Part shown: positions 16,365 through 24,462 of the stretch, one piece after another
Numbering within the stretch: position 1 is the first letter of the stretch
Layout: each line of letters opens with the position of its first letter
NCBI RefSeq assembly: GCF_000720455.1
Contig: NZ_JOAK01000001.1
Location: forward strand, 248,001 to 312,000
DNA from: Streptomyces virginiae
Lineage (GTDB): Bacteria; Actinomycetota; Actinomycetes; Streptomycetales; Streptomycetaceae
Length of the DNA: 64,000 nucleotides
Direction: 5' to 3'
The notes under the pieces: model-generated
What the model was told of the DNA's origin: nothing
Seen by the model: only the letters and a program-made list of their open reading frames with translations
The model's database searches: none
Position numbers and translations under genes: made by a program

Positions 16365-17578
16365 GACGGGCCCGCGCCGCGCTGGCCCGGGCCGTCGCCA
16401 CGGTGAGCGGGCAGGCGCTGGGCCCGTACCAGAGCGCCGTCGTGCGCATCGGCTTCGCCGGCACCTGGCTCTTCTTCCTGCTGCGGGAGTTCCCCCACCG
16501 CGCCGAGCTGTACGGTCCGGACGGCCCGTGGAGCCAGGACCTGGCGCAGCGGCTGCTCGACTCCAACGGCGCCTTCACGGTCCTGACGTGGTCCGGCTCC
16601 GCCCTGTGGTTCGAGACCGTCTACGCGGTGGCCGTGCTGGCGAGCGTCGGCCTGCTGCTGGGATGGCGGACGCGGGCGACGTCCGTGGTGTTCATGGTCG
16701 GCGTGCTCTCGCTGCAGAACCGCAGCGTGTTCATGGGCGACGGCGGGGACAACGTCATCCACCTCGCGGCGATCTACCTGGTGCTGACCCGGTGCGCGCA
16801 GGTGTGGTCGCTGGACGCGCGCAGGGCGCGTACGCGGGGCTCCGCCACGGCGGGGGCGGCCGGACCGGTGCTGTGGTGTGTGCTGGGGGCGGTCTTCGCG
16901 TACGGGGCGGCCACCGGGCGGTTCAGCCACGGCTGGCTCGCGGGGTTCGCGGCGGTGTGGGTGCTCTGCGGGCTGTGGTGGCTGGTCGACCGCTACGAGC
17001 CGGAGGGCGAGGGGCGGGCGGTCCTGGACGTCCTGGCGAACCTGCTGCACAACGCGGGCATGGTGGTGATCATGGCGGAGGTCTGCCTGATCTACGCGAC
17101 GGCCGGCTGGTACAAGATCCAGGGCTCGCGGTGGCAGGACGGAACGGCGCTGTACTACCCCCTGGGGCTGGACTACTTCACCCCGTGGCCGGCGCTGTCC
17201 GCGTTGCTGGCGGGCAGCGGGACGCTGGTGATGCTGCTGTCGTACGGGACGGTGGCGGTGCAGGTGGCCTTCCCGTTCACGCTCTTCAACCGGCGGATCA
17301 AGAACGTGCTGCTGGTTCTGATGATGCTGGAGCACGCGGGGATCGCGGTGCTGCTGGGGCTGCCGTTCTTTTCGCTGGCGATGATCGCCGCCGATGCCGT
17401 TTTCCTGCCGACCGGGTTTCTGGTGTGGCTCGGCGCCGGGGCGTCCGCGTTGCGGTCCCGGTGGAGCCCTGCGGGGCTTTCCCCCGCCCCGCCCCTTCCC
17501 GAAACCGGGCTCTGCCCGGACCCGGACCCCGATCCGGACCCCGATCCGGACCCGGCCCTCGAACCCCGGACGGGCTGA
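16352..17578 (+). CDS. HTTM-domain multi-pass membrane protein
   Basis: Membrane protein of 408 aa of the HTTM (horizontally transferred transmembrane) type, related to vitamin K-dependent gamma-carboxylase. About eight to ten hydrophobic helices are visible, with an early R-I-G-F-A-G-T-W-L-F, the conserved G-D-G-G-D-N-V-I-H and a late Y-A-T-A-G-W-Y-K-I-Q-G-S-R-W-Q-D-G-T-A. The last 30 residues leave the family and contain a run of Asp-Pro dipeptides encoded by a 12-bp DNA repeat. The GTG starts at 16352 and 16361 are both possible; each overlaps the DUF5819 stop. No gamma-carboxylation substrate is evident. Confidence 0.8.
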   Translation: MEGVRRARAALARAVATVSGQALGPYQSAVVRIGFAGTWLFFLLREFPHRAELYGPDGPWSQDLAQRLLDSNGAFTVLTWSGSALWFETVYAVAVLASVGLLLGWRTRATSVVFMVGVLSLQNRSVFMGDGGDNVIHLAAIYLVLTRCAQVWSLDARRARTRGSATAGAAGPVLWCVLGAVFAYGAATGRFSHGWLAGFAAVWVLCGLWWLVDRYEPEGEGRAVLDVLANLLHNAGMVVIMAEVCLIYATAGWYKIQGSRWQDGTALYYPLGLDYFTPWPALSALLAGSGTLVMLLSYGTVAVQVAFPFTLFNRRIKNVLLVLMMLEHAGIAVLLGLPFFSLAMIAADAVFLPTGFLVWLGAGASALRSRWSPAGLSPAPPLPETGLCPDPDPDPDPDPDPALEPRTG

Positions 17579-17584
17579 AAGGCC

Positions 17585-17713
17585 GGGGGCTCCGCCCCCG
17601 GACCCCCGCGCCTCAAACGCCGGCGAGGCTGGGGTTGGGCCCCCTGCGCCTTGAACGTGGGCGGGGCTGGGGGCGGGCTCCTGCGCCTTGAGCGTGGGCG
17701 GGGCTGGGGGGCC
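17585..17713. repeat. Interspersed GC-rich repeat, copy 1, with two degenerate tandem partial copies
   Basis: A roughly 46-bp element begins GGGGGCTCCGCCCCCGGAC and contains CTCAAACGCCGGCGAGGCTG. Two partial copies CTGCGCCTTGA(A/G)CGTGGGCGGGGCTGG follow about 37 bp apart. Related copies lie at 26850 and 31249. The first part can fold as a hairpin and may terminate the HTTM transcript. Confidence 0.8.
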
Positions 17714-17743
17714 GGTGAGGGTGGAGTTCGCGGGGGTGCGTCG

Positions 17744-17749
17744 TAGGGT
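17744..17749 (+). promoter_or_regulatory. -10 element of a likely leaderless transcript (SpoU methyltransferase)
   Basis: TAGGGT lies six bases before the ATG at 17756, with no Shine-Dalgarno sequence. Confidence 0.55.
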
Positions 17750-17755
17750 CGGGGG

Positions 17756-18535
17756 ATGAGTGAGCGGGCGGGCGGGGACGAGACGGTGCGGCAGTGGCGG
17801 GAGGGCGCCGGGCGGGCGGACCTCGTGCTCCTCGACGGGTTCCACGCGCTGAAGCACGCCCTGCGCTTCGGGGCCGACGTGCGCATGGTCGTCGCCGACG
17901 ATCCCGGCGCCGTACGGGCACTGGCCCGGGAGCTGGCGCCGGACGTCGAGGCCGACGTGGGCCGCCTGGTGCGGCCGGCCGTCCTCAAGGAGCTGCTGCC
18001 CCGCGTCCACCCCACCGGGGTCGCGGCCCTCGCCGTACGGCCCGACCGTGCCGCGGGCCTCGCCGGCCTGCGGCGGACGCCCAGGCCCGCGCCCGTCGTC
18101 GTCCTCGACAACCCCCGCAACCTCGGCAACGTCGGAGCCGTCGTCCGCCTCGCCGCCGGTTTCGGAGCCACCGGCGTGGTGACCCGCGGCGACCTCGACC
18201 CCTGGCACCCGAACGTGGTCCGGGCCGGCGCCGGACTGCACTACGCCACCACCGTCGAACGCCTCGCCCTGGACGAGCTGCCGCCCGGGCCGCTCTACGC
18301 GCTGGACCCGGAGGGCGAGGACATCCGCGCCCTCACCCTCCCGGACGACGCGCTGCTGGCCTTCGGGTCGGAGCGGCACGGGATCTCCCCCGAGCTGCGC
18401 GCGCGGGCCGACCACCTCGTGTCACTGCCGATGCGCCCCCAGGTCTCCAGCTACAACCTCGCCACCAGCGTGGCCATGACCCTCTTCCACTGGGGCGGCC
18501 CCCCGGCCGCCGGTCAGGGCGGCCAGGGCGCCTAG
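17756..18535 (+). CDS. TrmH/SpoU-family RNA 2'-O-methyltransferase
   Basis: SPOUT-class methyltransferase of 259 aa that uses S-adenosylmethionine to methylate a ribose in tRNA or rRNA. The three SpoU motifs are present: N-P-R-N-L-G-N-V-G-A-V-V-R (near 120), A-F-G-S-E-R-H-G-I-S (near 202) and S-L-P-M-R-P-Q-V-S-S-Y-N-L-A-T-S-V-A at the knot near 222-240. The N-terminal ~100 residues form a weakly conserved substrate-binding domain. The RNA target cannot be deduced. It stands alone between the HTTM gene and the convergent paaN gene. Confidence 0.9.
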   Translation: MSERAGGDETVRQWREGAGRADLVLLDGFHALKHALRFGADVRMVVADDPGAVRALARELAPDVEADVGRLVRPAVLKELLPRVHPTGVAALAVRPDRAAGLAGLRRTPRPAPVVVLDNPRNLGNVGAVVRLAAGFGATGVVTRGDLDPWHPNVVRAGAGLHYATTVERLALDELPPGPLYALDPEGEDIRALTLPDDALLAFGSERHGISPELRARADHLVSLPMRPQVSSYNLATSVAMTLFHWGGPPAAGQGGQGA

Positions 18536-18566
18536 GTCGTGTCCGCCTGAGCGGGGGGCCTGCGGG

Positions 18567-20249
18567 CTACGCCTGGCGGCGGACCTCCACCACGCGGAAG
18601 CGGTTCGAGACGAACGCGCCGTCGCACAGCGCGGCGTTGGCCGCGGGGTTGCCGCCGGAGCCGTGGAAGTCGGAGAAGGCCGCCGTCTGGTTGACGTAGA
18701 CCCCGCCGGTCAGGTTCAGGGAGAGCTGCGCGGACTCCTCCAGGCAGACCTCCTCAAGGGCCCGCTCGGTGTCCGCGGAGGTGGTGTAGGCGCCCACGGT
18801 CATGGCGCCCTTCTCCCGCACGGTGCGGCGCAGCAGGTCCAGCGCGTCCGCCGTGGAGTCCACGGCCACCGCGAAGGAGACCGGGCCGAAGCACTCGGAC
18901 AGGAAGGGCGCCTCCGGGTCCGGCTTGGCGGCGTCCAGCTTGACCATCACCGGCGTACGGACCACCGCGTCCGGGAACTCGGGGTTGGCGACCTCGCGGG
19001 AGGCCAGTGCGACCTCGCCGAGCCCGGCCGCCGCCTCCAGGCGGGTCTTGACGTCCGGGTTGACCAGCGCGCCGAGCAGCGCGTTGGCCCGGGCGTCGTC
19101 GCCGAGCAGGCCGCCGACCGAGGCCGCCAGGTCGGCCACGACCTCGTCGTAGGACTTGTGGCCGGCGTCGGTGGCGATGCCGTCGCGCGGGATCAGCAGG
19201 TTCTGCGGGGTGGTGCACATCTGGCCGCTGTAGAGCGACAGGGAGAAGGCCAGGTTGGCCAGCATCCCCTTGTAGTTGTCGGTGGAGTCCAGGACGACGG
19301 TGTTGACGCCCGCCTTCTCCGTGTAGACCTGCGCCTGGCGGGCGTTGGCCTCCAGCCAGTCGCCGAACTCCGTGGAGCCGGTGTAGTCGATCAGCTTGAT
19401 CTCGGGGCGGACGGCGAGGTCCTTGGCGATGCCCTCGCCCGGCCGCTCGACCGCGAGCGCCACCAGGTTCGGGTCGAAGCCCGCCTCCGCGAGGACCTCC
19501 CGCGCCACCTGCACGGTCAGCGCGAGCGGCAGCACGGCCCGCGGGTGCGGCTTGACCAGCACCGGGTTGCCGGTGGCCAGCGAGGCGAACAGGCCCGGGT
19601 AGCCGTTCCACGTCGGGAAGGTGTTGCAGCCGATCATGAGGGCGATGCCGCGGGGGACCGCGGTGAAGGTCTTGCCGAGCTCCAGCGGGTCCTTCTTGCC
19701 CTGCGGCTTCGACCAGTCGGCCTGCCCCGGGACCCGGGTCTGCTCCTCGTACGCGTACGCCACGGCCTCCAGGCCGCGGTCCTGCGCGTGGGGGCCGCCC
19801 GCCTGGAACGCCATCATGAAGGCCTGGCCGCTGGTGTGCATGACCGCGTGCGCGAACTCGTGGGTGCGGGCCGAGATGCGGGCCAGGATCTCGATGCAGA
19901 CCAGGGCGCGCGCCTCCGGTCCGGCGTCGCGCCAGGCGGCCATGCCGGCCTTCATCGCGGGCAGCAGCACGTCCGCGTCCACGTGCGGGTACTCGACGCC
20001 CAGCTCCGGGCCGTACGGGGACTTCTCGGCGCCCGTCCAGCCGTCGGTGCCGGGCTGGCCGAGGTCCAGCCGGGTCCCGCGGAGCGCCTCGAAGGCGGCC
20101 AGCCCGTCGGCCGGGGCGGTCTCGCCGTACGCCTTGGGGTGTTCGGGATGCGGGGACCAGTAGGCGCGGCTGCGGATCGCCGACAGGGCCTGGTCCAGAG
20201 TGGGCCGGTGCTTGGCGGACAGCTGGGGGACGGTGAGCTCGGCGGCCAT
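18567..20249 (-). CDS. paaN: Phenylacetic acid degradation protein PaaN (aldehyde dehydrogenase family)
   Basis: Protein of 560 aa belonging to the PaaN aldehyde-dehydrogenase branch that acts on the ring-opened aldehyde in phenylacetate breakdown. The N-terminus (Q-L-S-A-K-H-R-P-T-L-D-Q-A and R-S-A-Y-W-S-P-H-P-E-type text) is specific to PaaN. The ALDH core shows N-T-F-P-T-W-N-G-Y-P, T-G-S-T-E-F-G and the catalytic cysteine in S-G-Q-M-C-T-T-P-Q. No separate PaaZ/MaoC hydratase gene is present nearby. It diverges from paaH across a shared operator region. Confidence 0.92.
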   Translation of the reverse strand: MAAELTVPQLSAKHRPTLDQALSAIRSRAYWSPHPEHPKAYGETAPADGLAAFEALRGTRLDLGQPGTDGWTGAEKSPYGPELGVEYPHVDADVLLPAMKAGMAAWRDAGPEARALVCIEILARISARTHEFAHAVMHTSGQAFMMAFQAGGPHAQDRGLEAVAYAYEEQTRVPGQADWSKPQGKKDPLELGKTFTAVPRGIALMIGCNTFPTWNGYPGLFASLATGNPVLVKPHPRAVLPLALTVQVAREVLAEAGFDPNLVALAVERPGEGIAKDLAVRPEIKLIDYTGSTEFGDWLEANARQAQVYTEKAGVNTVVLDSTDNYKGMLANLAFSLSLYSGQMCTTPQNLLIPRDGIATDAGHKSYDEVVADLAASVGGLLGDDARANALLGALVNPDVKTRLEAAAGLGEVALASREVANPEFPDAVVRTPVMVKLDAAKPDPEAPFLSECFGPVSFAVAVDSTADALDLLRRTVREKGAMTVGAYTTSADTERALEEVCLEESAQLSLNLTGGVYVNQTAAFSDFHGSGGNPAANAALCDGAFVSNRFRVVEVRRQA

Positions 20250-20304
20250 CAGGGACCAACTCCTCGTTGAGCCGGGCGAAGGAGAGCAGACTGGAGTTAG
20301 AGTA

Positions 20305-20322
20305 ACCGAACGATCGGTCGGG
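20305..20322. promoter_or_regulatory. PaaR-type TetR operator between paaN and paaH
   Basis: ACCGAACGATCGGTCGGG sits in the 124-bp divergent gap, 56 bp from the paaN start and 52 bp from the paaH start. It is the same inverted repeat, in reverse orientation, as the box at 15600. A single site here can control both directions. Confidence 0.7.
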
Positions 20323-20373
20323 ACAAGAGGGCCCGGCGGACCTGTGGATAAGTCGGTGCGGGAGGATCAGGAC

Positions 20374-21885
20374 ATGACAGCAATCGAGCGGTCCCGCACT
20401 GTGGCGGTCGTCGGAGCGGGCACCATGGGCCAGGGCATCGCCCAGGTCGCCCTTCTCGCAGGTCACCGCGTGCTGATCTACGACATCGACGCCGCCCTCG
20501 CCTCCGATGGCGTCGGCATCGTGCAGGACCGTGTCGAGCGGATGGCCGCGAAGGGCCGTCTGGACCGGGCCGAGGCCGAGGAGGCGGTCGGCCGGATCGC
20601 CGCCGCAGGCGCCCTCGCCGACCTCGCCGGGGCCGCCCTCGTCATCGAGGCGGTCGTCGAGAACGTCGGGATCAAGCAGACGCTCTTCGCCGCCCTCGAA
20701 GACGTGCTGGAGCCGGACGCGCTGCTCGCCACGAACACCTCCTCCCTCTCCGTCACCGAGCTGGCCGCCGGTCTCGCGCACCCCGGCCGCTTCCTCGGCC
20801 TGCACTTCTTCAACCCGGCCCCGCTGCTCCCGCTCGTCGAGGTGGTCAGCGGCTCCGCGACCGACCCGGACGCCGTCGAGCGCGCGTACCGCACGGTCCT
20901 CGGCTGGGGGAAGACGCCGGTCCGCTGCGCCGACACCCCCGGCTTCATCGTCAACCGGATCGCCCGGCCCTTCTACGCCGAGGCCTTCGCGGTGTACGAG
21001 GAGCAGGGCGCCGACCCGGCCACCATCGACGCCGTGCTCCGCGAGAGCGGCGGCTTCAAGATGGGGCCCTTCGCGCTGACCGACCTGATCGGCCAGGACG
21101 TCAACGAGGCCGTGACCCGCTCCGTGTGGGAGTCCTTCTTCCGCAGCCCCAAGTTCACCCCGTCCCTCGCGCAGCGCCGGCTGGTCCAGTCGGGCCGCCT
21201 GGGCCGCAAGTCGGGCCACGGCTGGTTCCCGTACGGCCCGGAGGCGGTCGCCGCGCAGCCGCACACCGCGGGGCCCGAGGAGGCCCCGGACAAGGTGACC
21301 GTCGTCGGCGACCTCGGCCCGGCCGCCGAGCTGGCCGACCTGCTGGAGGAGGCCGGGATCGCGGTCACGGCCACCGAGCAGGGCGGCCCGTACATCCAGC
21401 TGCCCGGGGAGGGGCAGCTGGTCCTCGCGGACGGGAAGACCTCCGTGGAGTTCGCGGACGTCGTCTACTTCGACCTCGCGCTCGACTACCGGGGCGCCAC
21501 CCGGATCGCGCTGTCCGCCAGCGAGGACACCAGCGAGCGCACCCTCTCCGAGGCGATCGGCCTCTTCCAGAAGCTCGGCAAGCAGGTCTCCGTCATCGGC
21601 GACGTCCCCGGCATGATCGTCGCCCGGACCGTCGCGATGCTGATCGACCTCACAGCCGACGCCGTCGCCCGCGGGGTGGCCTCCGCCGAGGACATCGACA
21701 CCGCGATGCGGCTCGGCGTCAACTACCCGCTGGGCCCGTCCGAATGGCACGAGCGGCTCGGCCAGGACTGGGCCTACGACCTGCTGCACCACCTCGACGA
21801 GCGCTGCCCCGGCGGCCGGTACGCGCCCTCGCTGGCGCTGTTCAAGCTGGGTTACGCGGCGGGCGACGAGGAGGACACCCGGTGA
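20374..21885 (+). CDS. paaH: 3-hydroxyacyl-CoA dehydrogenase PaaH
   Basis: NAD-dependent dehydrogenase of 503 aa for 3-hydroxyadipyl-CoA, the last oxidation before thiolysis in the phenylacetate route. The Rossmann motif G-A-G-T-M-G-Q-G-I-A opens the protein, followed by T-N-T-S-S-L-S-V-T-E and H-F-F-N-P-A-P catalytic segments. The first C-terminal helical domain starts at T-P-G-F-I-V-N-R. A second, shorter domain duplicate follows from about 310 to 503 (D-V-P-G-M-I-V-A-R), the usual ~500-residue PaaH layout. A GGAGG site precedes the ATG by eight bases. The stop overlaps the start of the TetR gene. Confidence 0.92.
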   Translation: MTAIERSRTVAVVGAGTMGQGIAQVALLAGHRVLIYDIDAALASDGVGIVQDRVERMAAKGRLDRAEAEEAVGRIAAAGALADLAGAALVIEAVVENVGIKQTLFAALEDVLEPDALLATNTSSLSVTELAAGLAHPGRFLGLHFFNPAPLLPLVEVVSGSATDPDAVERAYRTVLGWGKTPVRCADTPGFIVNRIARPFYAEAFAVYEEQGADPATIDAVLRESGGFKMGPFALTDLIGQDVNEAVTRSVWESFFRSPKFTPSLAQRRLVQSGRLGRKSGHGWFPYGPEAVAAQPHTAGPEEAPDKVTVVGDLGPAAELADLLEEAGIAVTATEQGGPYIQLPGEGQLVLADGKTSVEFADVVYFDLALDYRGATRIALSASEDTSERTLSEAIGLFQKLGKQVSVIGDVPGMIVARTVAMLIDLTADAVARGVASAEDIDTAMRLGVNYPLGPSEWHERLGQDWAYDLLHHLDERCPGGRYAPSLALFKLGYAAGDEEDTR

Positions 21886-22469
21886 CGACGGTCAAGCGCG
21901 ACACCTACACCCCCGAGACGCTGCTGTCCGTGGCCGTCCAGGTCTTCAACGAGCGCGGCTACGACGGCACCTCGATGGAGCACCTGTCCAAGGCCGCGGG
22001 CATCTCGAAGTCCTCGATCTACCACCACGTCACGGGCAAGGAGGAGCTGCTGCGGCGCGCCGTCAGCCGCGCCCTCGACGGGCTCTTCGCGGTGCTGGAG
22101 GAGCCCGGGGCGGTCCGCGGCCGGGCCGTCGAGCGCGTCGAGTACGTCACGCGCCGCACGGTCGAGGTGCTGGTGTCCGAGCTGCCGTACGTGACGCTGC
22201 TGCTGCGGGTACGGGGCAACACCCGGACCGAGCGGTGGGCGCTGGAGCGCCGCCGGGAGTTCGACCACCAGGTCGCGGACCTGCTCAAGGCCGCCGCCGC
22301 GGACGGTGACCTGCGGGCGGACGTGGACATCCGCCTCGCCACCCGCCTCCTCTTCGGCATGGTGAACTCGCTGGTCGAGTGGTACCGCCCGCACCCGGGG
22401 ACCGGATCGGAACAGCTCGCGGACGCGGTCGTCCACATGGCCTTCGGCGGCCTGCGCACCACCCGCTGA
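21882..22469 (+). CDS. paaR: TetR-family regulator, probable PaaR
   Basis: Regulator of 195 aa with an N-terminal TetR helix-turn-helix (Y-D-G-T-S-M-E-H-L-S-K-A-A-G-I-S-K-S-S-I-Y-H-H-V near 28-50). The C-terminal ligand domain ends L-F-G-M-V-N-S-L-V-E-W-Y. GTG start overlaps the paaH stop by four bases (GTGA), so it is co-expressed with the pathway. PaaR-type repressors release DNA on binding phenylacetyl-CoA; that role here is inferred from the location and from the matching palindromes before paaA and paaN/paaH. Confidence 0.82.
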   Translation: MTTVKRDTYTPETLLSVAVQVFNERGYDGTSMEHLSKAAGISKSSIYHHVTGKEELLRRAVSRALDGLFAVLEEPGAVRGRAVERVEYVTRRTVEVLVSELPYVTLLLRVRGNTRTERWALERRREFDHQVADLLKAAAADGDLRADVDIRLATRLLFGMVNSLVEWYRPHPGTGSEQLADAVVHMAFGGLRTTR

Positions 22470-22534
22470 CCCCCTGGGTCCCCACCGCCCCGACAGCGGC
22501 CGGAAACGGCCGCACCGGGGGCGTCGTCCTACCC

Positions 22535-22579
22535 GGACGGCCTGGTGGACGGCCTGGTGGACGGTCTCGTGGACGGCCT
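22535..22579. repeat. 12-bp tandem repeat between two converging genes
   Basis: GGACGGCCTGGT occurs at 22535 and 22547, then as a variant GGACGGTCTCGT at 22559 and a partial copy at 22571. The last partial copy overlaps the stop codon of the Lrp regulator gene. Confidence 0.85.
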
Positions 22580-23147
22580 ACTCCTCCGCGATCGCGGGGC
22601 CGCCGCCCGGGCCCGGGCCGGGCGCCAGGAGGTCCGTTTCCTCGAAAACCAGCAGGGTGCGCGTCGAGAGGACCTCCGGGATGGCCTGGAGGCGGGTCAG
22701 GACCAGCTCGCGCAGGGTCCGGTTGTCCGGGGTGTGCACCAGGAGCAGTACGTCGAAGTCCCCGCTGACCAGGGCGATGTGCGCGGCGCCCGGGAGCTCG
22801 CGCAGCTGCTCGCGCACCGTGCGCCAGGAGTTCTGGACGATCTTCAGGGTGATGTAGGCGGAGGCGCCCTGGCCCGCGCGCTCGTGGTTGACGCGGGCCG
22901 TGAACCCGCGGATCACCCCGTCGTCGATGAGCCGGTTGATCCGCGCGTACGCGTTCGCGCGCGAGACGTGCACCTGCTCGGCCACCGACCGGATGGAGGC
23001 CCGGCCGTCCGCCTGCAGCAGCCGCATGATCGACCGGTCGATCGGGTCCAGGGGCCGGGGTGCGACGGGCGGGACTGCGGAGGCTCCCGGTGCGGTCCCC
23101 GGCGCAGCCGGTGCGGAACCCGGTGCGGCCATTTGTTCATCCGGCAT
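22578..23147 (-). CDS. Lrp/AsnC-family regulator
   Basis: Regulator of 189 aa. After a Pro/Ala-rich lead of about 30 residues comes the Lrp winged helix (D-P-I-D-R-S-I-M-R-L-L-Q-A-D-G-R-A-S and V-S-R-A-N-A-Y-A-R-I-N-R-L). The C-terminal RAM ligand domain follows (S-G-D-F-D-V-L-L-L-V-H). It is transcribed away from the first bkd operon across a 178-bp gap. Lrp-type BkdR proteins activate branched-chain 2-oxoacid dehydrogenase genes in other bacteria, so the same role is likely here. The start M-P-D-E-Q-M is preferred; a shorter form from the next Met is possible. Confidence 0.88.
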   Translation of the reverse strand: MPDEQMAAPGSAPAAPGTAPGASAVPPVAPRPLDPIDRSIMRLLQADGRASIRSVAEQVHVSRANAYARINRLIDDGVIRGFTARVNHERAGQGASAYITLKIVQNSWRTVREQLRELPGAAHIALVSGDFDVLLLVHTPDNRTLRELVLTRLQAIPEVLSTRTLLVFEETDLLAPGPGPGGGPAIAEE

Positions 23148-23234
23148 TGCCCGATGCCTCCCTCTCCTGGACGTCCTGCGTCCATCCCAGGGCCCCGGCG
23201 CCAGTTTGTCCACAGCCTGGAGCCGCCTGTAGCC

Positions 23235-23266
23235 AAATTGCGCAGACAACCGAACAATCGGTAGGT
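23235..23266. promoter_or_regulatory. Candidate operator region for the first bkd operon
   Basis: ATTGCGCAG at 23236-23244 is followed by ACCGAACAATCGGTAGGT at 23249-23266. The second element is a weaker relative of the PaaR boxes. The first recurs before the second bkd operon at 42027. Which protein binds is unknown; the divergent Lrp gene and PaaR are the candidates. Confidence 0.4.
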
Positions 23267-23325
23267 GAGGGGCCTCACACCCGGGGCCACCCCTGCCCGC
23301 TTCCCACGAGGAGGTGTACGCCGCC

Positions 23326-24462
23326 ATGACGGTCCAAGAGCTGCCCGGTGCCGGTGCGTCCCACCGTTCCACCCCGCCGCCCGCCTGGAGGCCCCGTACG
23401 GACGCCGCCCCGCTGCTCCCGGACGCCGAGCCCTACCGGGTGCTGGGCACCGAGGCGGCCGACCGGCTCGACCCCGCGCTGATGCGCCGGTGCTACGCCG
23501 AGCTGGTGCGCGGCCGTCGCTACAACGCTCAGGCCACGGCGCTCACCAAGCAGGGCCGGCTCGCCGTGTACCCCTCCACCGTCGGCCAAGAGGCCTGCGA
23601 GATCGCGGCCGCGATGGTCCTGGAAGAGCAGGACTGGCTCTTCCCGAGCTACCGCGACACCCTGGCGGCCGTGGCGCGCGGACTGGACCCCGTACAGGCG
23701 CTGACCCTGCTGCGCGGCGACTGGCACACCGGCTACGACCCGCGTGAGCACCGCATAGCCCCGCTCTCGACCCCGCTCGCCACCCAGCTGCCGCACGCGG
23801 TGGGCCTGGCGCACGCGGCGCGGCTGCGCGGCGACGACGTCGTCGCCCTCGCCATGGTCGGCGACGGCGGCACCAGCGAGGGCGACTTCCACGAGGCGCT
23901 GAACTTCGCCGCCGTCTGGCAGGCACCGGTGGTCTTCCTCGTGCAGAACAACGGCTTCGCGATCTCCGTCCCGCTCGCCAAGCAGACCGCCGCCCCGACG
24001 CTGGCCCACAAGGGCGTCGGCTACGGCATGCCGGGCCGGCTGGTCGACGGCAACGACGTCGCGGCGATGCACGAGGTGCTGTCCGAGGCCGTCCGGCGGG
24101 CCCGGTCCGGCGGCGGCCCGACCCTGATCGAGGCCGTCACGTACCGCATGGAGGCGCACACCAACGCCGACGACGCGACGCGCTACCGCGGTGACGCCGA
24201 GGTCGAGGCGTGGAAGGCGCACGACCCGATCGACCTGCTGGAGCGCGAGCTGACCGCGCGCGGGATCCTCGACGAGGCGGGCATCAAGGCCGCGCGCGAC
24301 GAGGCCGAGGCGATGGCGGCGTCCCTGCGCGACGGGATGAACGCCGATCCGGTGGTGGACCCGATGGACCTGTTCGCGCACGTGTACGCGGAGCAGACCG
24401 ACCGCCTGCGCGAGCAGGCGGCCATGCTCCGTGCCGAGCTGGAAGCCGAGGACCAGGCGTGA
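23326..24462 (+). CDS. bkdA1: Branched-chain 2-oxoacid dehydrogenase E1 alpha subunit (operon 1)
   Basis: Thiamine-diphosphate enzyme subunit, 378 aa, that decarboxylates the 2-oxoacids of valine, leucine and isoleucine and supplies branched starters for fatty acids and polyketides. The ThDP motif runs from G-D-G-G-T-S-E-G-D-F to V-Q-N-N; Y-R-M-E-A-H-T-N-A-D-D is the later conserved loop. The ATG at 23326 is chosen because GAGGAGGT lies ten bases upstream; an in-frame ATG four codons earlier is too close to that site. The stop overlaps the next start. A pyruvate substrate is possible but less likely given gene context. Confidence 0.9.
   Translation: MTVQELPGAGASHRSTPPPAWRPRTDAAPLLPDAEPYRVLGTEAADRLDPALMRRCYAELVRGRRYNAQATALTKQGRLAVYPSTVGQEACEIAAAMVLEEQDWLFPSYRDTLAAVARGLDPVQALTLLRGDWHTGYDPREHRIAPLSTPLATQLPHAVGLAHAARLRGDDVVALAMVGDGGTSEGDFHEALNFAAVWQAPVVFLVQNNGFAISVPLAKQTAAPTLAHKGVGYGMPGRLVDGNDVAAMHEVLSEAVRRARSGGGPTLIEAVTYRMEAHTNADDATRYRGDAEVEAWKAHDPIDLLERELTARGILDEAGIKAARDEAEAMAASLRDGMNADPVVDPMDLFAHVYAEQTDRLREQAAMLRAELEAEDQA

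Noticed and set aside
18754..21792. Long minus-strand open frame spanning paaN and paaH
   Set aside because: It reads antisense to paaH and in the wrong frame of paaN; residues are typical of shadow translation.
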